From contig JADBEO010000014.1 of assembly GCA_031316315.1 (NCBI GenBank), positions 29,223 to 93,222 of the forward strand: a DNA stretch of 64,000 nucleotides. The letters are read 5' to 3'. This document shows, one piece after another, positions 60,405-64,000 of this stretch. Made by a program: the position numbers and the translations under genes. The DNA is from Chelatococcus sambhunathii. GTDB taxonomy: Bacteria > Pseudomonadota > Alphaproteobacteria > Rhizobiales > Methylopilaceae. The notes beneath the pieces were generated by a model. The model searched no databases. It was not told the origin of the DNA and was given only the letters and a program-made list of their open reading frames with translations. Numbering within the stretch: position 1 is the stretch's first letter; each line of letters starts with the position of its first letter.

Positions 60405-61304
60405 TCAGCCCCAGCGAAACGCCCTGAGAGCCGAGGCGTCCTGGACGACGACGTCGACTTCGAGCGTCTCGCCGCCGCCGCCGTATCGTGAGCCCCGGAC
60501 AGGCGCCGCCCCGAGATAATCCAGGCCGAGGGCGACGCGGACATAGGTCTCGGTCGGGCAGACGCAGTTCGCCGCGTCGAAGCCGACCCAGCCGAGCTCG
60601 GGCACGAAGGCCTCCGCCCAGGCGTGGCCGGCGTGCTGGACAAGCGGAGGGGAGGGCGCCCGCGAAAGGCTCTGGCTCATTCCGCCCATGGACTGCGTCA
60701 TCCCCTCGGGCTCGCCTTCGCTTTTCAGAAGATAACCGCCGACATAGCGGGCGGGAGATCCGGTCGACCGCGCGCAGGAGAGGAACACATGCGTGATGTC
60801 CTGGCAGACGCCGCGCCCGAGCTTGAACGCCTGCGCCGCCGTCGTCGTGCTGTCGGTCGGCTCCTCGTCATAGGTCATCCGCTCGTGGAGGGCCGACATC
60901 AGCGCGTGCAGCTTGCCGAGCGGGTCGCTCTCCGACTCCGTCGCCTCGCGGGCGAAGGCGGCGATCTCCAGATCCGGCGTCGTCAGATCGGTCTCGCGCA
61001 GATAGAGGTCGGCCGGAAACCGCTCGACCGCCCCGCGCACGACCCCTCCGGTGTCGCGTGTGTCGACCTCTCCCTCGACGGCGACCGTCAGCGAGTCCAC
61101 CGCCCCGTCGACCGTGAAGCTGTTCACGTGGTTGCCGAAGGCGTCCTCGGCCGTCCTCAGCCGGCAATCCTGGTCGATGTCGATCCGCCAACGGACGACG
61201 TGCTGGCCGTCATGTCCGCGCGGCGTCAGCCGGAGGGTCTGGGCGATCGCGGAGGCGGGCTGCGCGAAGCGGTAGCGCGTCTCATGACGGATGGTCAGCC
61301 GCAT
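60405..61304 (-). CDS. transglutaminase-like domain protein, locus B
   Basis: A 299-residue cytoplasmic protein: N-terminal beta-sandwich ('MRLTIRHETRYRFAQPASAI') and a C-terminal core with Cys167 ('LGRGVCQDITHVFLS'), His227 ('HAGHAWAEAFVPELGW') and Asp243 ('GFDAANCVC'). This is the same architecture as the locus A gene at 2752-3669, with different linker sequence, including an insertion rich in Gly, Ser and Met ('TQSMGGMSQSLSRAP'). The ATG at 61304 begins 10 bp after the alpha-E stop. Likely coupled to alpha-E and Anbu. Substrate unknown. Confidence 0.9.
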   Translation of the reverse strand: MRLTIRHETRYRFAQPASAIAQTLRLTPRGHDGQHVVRWRIDIDQDCRLRTAEDAFGNHVNSFTVDGAVDSLTVAVEGEVDTRDTGGVVRGAVERFPADLYLRETDLTTPDLEIAAFAREATESESDPLGKLHALMSALHERMTYDEEPTDSTTTAAQAFKLGRGVCQDITHVFLSCARSTGSPARYVGGYLLKSEGEPEGMTQSMGGMSQSLSRAPSPPLVQHAGHAWAEAFVPELGWVGFDAANCVCPTETYVRVALGLDYLGAAPVRGSRYGGGGETLEVDVVVQDASALRAFRWG

Positions 61305-61314
61305 CGGCGCAAAC

Positions 61315-62256
61315 TCACGCGAGATACTGCTCGTGGATAGCGAGCCCGAGCCGGTTGTTGTCGCAGATGAAGCTCGTGATGAACTCGTGCAGCCCGCCCT
61401 GGAAGATCTGCTTGATCTCCGCGTTCTCCAGGCCAGACCGGGTCGCCCGGGCCAGCCGTTGCGCCGGGCCCTGCCGGCCGTAGGCGCGCGCAAGCTCGTC
61501 GAGATGGCGGACAAGCTGGCCGTAGCAGGCGGCGAGCGAGCGCGGCAGTTGGTCGTTCAGGATGAGCAGGTCCGCGACCAGCCAAGGCTTCAGGCTCTGC
61601 CGGTAGACCCAGTGGTAGCTCGTGACGGCGGAGACCGCCCTCAGGATCGCCGACCACTGATAGTAGTCCAGGCCGCCGCCGACCTCGCCCTCGTCAGGCA
61701 GCAGCAGGTGGTACTTCACGTCGAGGATGCGGGCGGTGTTGTCGGCGCGCTCGAGCAGCATGCCGAGCCGCGAGAAATCGTAGATGTCGTTACGCAGCAT
61801 GGTCCGCGAGGCGGAGCCGTCGAAGCGCAGCCCGATCTCCTTCACCCAGCCGAGGAAGCGGGTCAGCTCCTCGCCGGCCAGCTTGCGGTCGGGCGTGCGG
61901 CGCAGCTCCAGCCAGGCGCCGTTGATCGCCTCCCACATTTCCATCGTGAGCGCGGTTCGCACCGAGCGCGCATTGTGCCGCGCGGTCTCGAAACAGTTGA
62001 GGATGGAGGAGGGGTTGTCGCGGTCGAAGACGAGGTAGGAGACGACGGTCTCGTTGTTCGCCTCCTCGTGCTTGGAGAAGAAGGCCGGCGCGACGCCAGC
62101 GGTCTCGACCGCGCTTTCCCATTCATTGGTCTTGCCGCCATAGGCGCTGGGAAGCGCAGCGAGCCGCTGGGTCGTCTCCAGGATGCGCGCGAGACTCTCG
62201 GCGCGCTCCACATAGCGCGACAGCCAGAACAGGTTGTCGGCGGTTCGGCTCAGCAT
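61315..62256 (-). CDS. alpha-E (DUF403) domain protein, locus B
   Basis: A 313-residue all-helical alpha-E protein starting at ATG 62256 with the family opening 'MLSRTADNLFWLSRYVERAE', then 'SLARILETTQRLAALPSAYG'. Late segments include 'QWSAILRAVSAVTSYHWVYR' and 'LVADLLILNDQLPRSLAACY'. It is the stand-alone counterpart of the C-terminal domain of the locus A fusion. It is expected to work with the ATP-grasp encoded 49 bp upstream; catalysis by alpha-E itself is not established. Confidence 0.9.
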   Translation of the reverse strand: MLSRTADNLFWLSRYVERAESLARILETTQRLAALPSAYGGKTNEWESAVETAGVAPAFFSKHEEANNETVVSYLVFDRDNPSSILNCFETARHNARSVRTALTMEMWEAINGAWLELRRTPDRKLAGEELTRFLGWVKEIGLRFDGSASRTMLRNDIYDFSRLGMLLERADNTARILDVKYHLLLPDEGEVGGGLDYYQWSAILRAVSAVTSYHWVYRQSLKPWLVADLLILNDQLPRSLAACYGQLVRHLDELARAYGRQGPAQRLARATRSGLENAEIKQIFQGGLHEFITSFICDNNRLGLAIHEQYLA

Positions 62257-62305
62257 CGTACGCAGGTCTCGTCGGCGATTGTCGTGGTCGGACGGCTCGC
62301 GGTGC

Positions 62306-63727
62306 TCATGTGTCCAGCACCCAGGTGTCCTTGGTGCCCCCGCCCTGGCTGGAATTCACGACGAGCGAGCCCTCCTTCATCGCGACGCGGGTGAGGCCGC
62401 CGGGCACGATGCGGACCTCGTCCGTCCCGGTCAGCACGAAGGGGCGCAGGTCGACGTGCCTCGGGGCGACGCCCTGGTCGACATAGGTCGGGCAGGTTGA
62501 CAGCGCGAGCGTCGGCTGGGCGATGAAACCGGCCGGCGAGGCGTTGAGCTTGGCGCGGAACAGTTCGATCTGCTCCTTGGTCGCGTGAGGGCCGACCAGC
62601 ATCCCGTAGCCGCCCGAGCCGTGCACCTCCTTCACCACCAGCTCCTCGAGATGGTCGAGGACGTATTTCAGCGCCTCCGGCTCGCGGCAGCGATGCGTCG
62701 GCACGTTTTTCAGCAGCGGCTCGGTCCCGAGATAGAACCTTATGATCTCGGGCATGTAGCTGTAGATGGCCTTGTCGTCCGCGACGCCGGTGCCGATGGC
62801 GTTGGTCAGCGTGACGTTGCCGGCGTGATAGGCGCTGACGAGGCCCGGCACGCCGAGCGCGGAGTCGGGACGGAAGACGAGCGGGTCCAGGAACTCGTCG
62901 TCGAGCCGGCGGTAGATCACGTCGACGCGCTTCGGCCCTTCGGTCGTGCGCATGTAGACGACGTCGTCGCGCACGAAGAGGTCGCGACCCTCGACCAGCT
63001 CGATGCCGAGCTTGTCGGCGAGGAACGAGTGCTCGTAATAGGCCGAATTGTAGACGCCCGGCGTTAGCAGGACGATGGTCGGCTCGGAGGACGAGGACCG
63101 CGGCGCGATCGAGCGCAGGGTGGCCAGAAGCTCGTCGGCGTAGCGCTCGACCGGCGCGACCCGGTGGCGCGAGAACAGCTCCGGAAACAGCCGGATCATC
63201 ACCTCGCGGTTCTCCAGCATGTAGGAGACGCCGGAAGGCGTGCGCGCATTGTCCTCGAGCACGTAGAAGGTCTCGGCGTCGACGCGGACGATGTCGATGC
63301 CCGCGATATGGACCCAGAGATCGTGCGGCGGCGCCTTGCCGGCCATTTCCGGCCGGAAGGCGGCGTTCTGGAACACGAGTTCGTTCGGGACGATCCCGGC
63401 CTTGAGGATCTCCCGCTTCCCGTAGACGTCCGAGATATACATGTTCAGCGCCTTGACGCGCTGTTCGAGGCCCGCCTTCAGCGTGACCCATTCCGGGTTC
63501 GTCAGGATCCGGGGAATGATGTCGAACGGGATCAGGCGCTCCTGCGCCTGCGCGTCGCCATAGACCGCGAAGGTGATGCCGATGCGGCGAAACAGCAGCT
63601 CGGCTTCCTTCACGCGGTAGTCGAGCAGGTCAGCCGGCGCGGTGGAGAGCCATTCGGCGAGTTGGCCATACGCCTCCCGGACCGATCCATCGGGGAGCGT
63701 CATCTCGTCGAAAGTGGCGGCGGGCAA
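62306..63727 (-). CDS. circularly permuted ATP-grasp protein, locus B
   Basis: A ~473-residue DUF404/DUF407-type circularly permuted ATP-grasp ligase. Key residues look intact: the metal-binding EDN triplet ('YVLEDNARTPSGVSYMLENR', 158-160), and Lys366 with the glycine-rich loop 'VVKEVHGSGGYGMLVG'. 'DLRPFVLTGTDEVRIVPGG' and 'SSQGGGTKDTWVL' follow. I chose TTG 63727, with GGAG nine bases before it, because family members start close to 'FDEM'; the frame is open to 63829 (alternatives at 63703, 63820 and 63829). Proteins of this family are predicted to form amide bonds between peptides or amino acids. First gene of the locus B unit. Confidence 0.88.
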   Translation of the reverse strand: MPAATFDEMTLPDGSVREAYGQLAEWLSTAPADLLDYRVKEAELLFRRIGITFAVYGDAQAQERLIPFDIIPRILTNPEWVTLKAGLEQRVKALNMYISDVYGKREILKAGIVPNELVFQNAAFRPEMAGKAPPHDLWVHIAGIDIVRVDAETFYVLEDNARTPSGVSYMLENREVMIRLFPELFSRHRVAPVERYADELLATLRSIAPRSSSSEPTIVLLTPGVYNSAYYEHSFLADKLGIELVEGRDLFVRDDVVYMRTTEGPKRVDVIYRRLDDEFLDPLVFRPDSALGVPGLVSAYHAGNVTLTNAIGTGVADDKAIYSYMPEIIRFYLGTEPLLKNVPTHRCREPEALKYVLDHLEELVVKEVHGSGGYGMLVGPHATKEQIELFRAKLNASPAGFIAQPTLALSTCPTYVDQGVAPRHVDLRPFVLTGTDEVRIVPGGLTRVAMKEGSLVVNSSQGGGTKDTWVLDT

Positions 63728-63873
63728 GCGGCGGCGCTCCGGATCTGATGCGACTACAATGGATGCTAAACCACATGCGAGCCTTGGGAAGGGGGAGGGC
63801 GCCCGATTTTCTGGCGCCATCAGGCTCAAGTCTGAGGCGCCGACCGCGCCAATGGAAGACCCCGGCGGCGCGC

Positions 63874-64000
63874 CTAGGTCGTGGACTCATAAGCTCTGAG
63901 CCACAGTCTTGCTGAAGCGAGCAGGACGGCTGCGAGGAAGTTTCTCGCGAGCTTGTCGAAGCGGGTGGCGACGCGTCGGAAGTGTTTGAGCTTGCAGAAG
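63874..64000 (-). mobile_element. IS5-family transposase, C-terminal end (continues beyond window)
   Basis: On the minus strand the last 127 bases read 'FCKLKHFRRVATRFDKLARN' and then 'FLAAVLLASARLWLRAYEST' with the stop at 63874-63876. This is the conserved C-terminus of IS5-type DDE transposases. The insertion lies ~145 bp upstream of the locus B ATP-grasp start. The terminal inverted repeat is probably within 63800-63873, but I could not fix it without the other end. Confidence 0.88.

Overview
This is a high-GC chromosomal segment of an alphaproteobacterium, most likely a member of the Hyphomicrobiales (Rhizobiales). The evidence is the gene set: HdaA, a B12-dependent NrdJ ribonucleotide reductase, NDUFA12, DUF2155, an arginyl/leucyl-tRNA-protein transferase, and 'MPGLDPGIH/SPGLTRQSI'-type palindromic repeats. 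No tRNA, rRNA or CRISPR array was seen. Most of the window is ordinary core genome with short overlapping operons (ATGA, GTGA and TGATG junctions). Two visibly A/T-rich islets break the pattern (about 19.3-20.6 kb and 48.5-49.6 kb).

Layout. 0-2.7 kb: end of a DUF4384-like gene, an ABM monooxygenase, and a DJ-1/PfpI gene divergent from a LysR regulator. 2.75-9.5 kb: locus A, an operon of a DUF2126/transglutaminase protein, a fused circularly permuted ATP-grasp/alpha-E protein and a second transglutaminase, with a divergent zinc metallopeptidase beside it. 10.8-19.3 kb: queF, eno, a DUF1353 protein, an outer-membrane barrel, recO, an LLM oxidoreductase, two small exported proteins and parC. 19.4-20.5 kb: an A/T-rich orphan with a PD-(D/E)xK-like N-terminus. 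20.6-30.2 kb: ate, RDD, a TlpA/Tat-transglutaminase pair, DinB, ndk, two TerC paralogs, purM-purN and a GH114 protein. 30.3-36.6 kb: a co-directional run of a CDP-alcohol phosphatidyltransferase, an AI-2E-family permease, hdaA, ppk and ppx. 36.7-46.7 kb: metabolic and stress genes, including PhzF, a HerA-like ATPase, msrA, a catalase-like peroxidase/cytochrome b561/thiopurine methyltransferase operon, solA and a frameshifted quinone oxidoreductase. 46.7-48.0 kb: a repeat cluster with a GIY-YIG gene. 48.6-49.6 kb: a pentapeptide-repeat gene whose frame is broken by one TGA. 49.6-53.4 kb: nrdJ, with an NrdR box at its promoter. 53.8-59.5 kb: two regulator/enzyme pairs (LysR/tautomerase, GlxA-type/alpha-beta hydrolase), NDUFA12, DUF2155 and an AAC(3)-I-like acetyltransferase. 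59.5-63.8 kb: locus B, a stand-alone ATP-grasp, alpha-E, transglutaminase and Anbu proteasome-like protease in one direction. The window ends inside an IS5-type transposase.

The most interesting theme is the pairing of loci A and B. They are two versions of a predicted peptide-ligation/cleavage system. In locus B the ATP-grasp keeps the expected ligase residues and sits with Anbu. In locus A the ATP-grasp is fused to alpha-E, has lost those residues and sits with DUF2126. Four transglutaminase-like proteins, each with an apparent Cys-His-Asp triad, occur in 64 kb; one of them is Tat-exported and overlaps a thioredoxin-fold gene. The families are known from comparative genomics, but their substrates are, as far as I know, unestablished.
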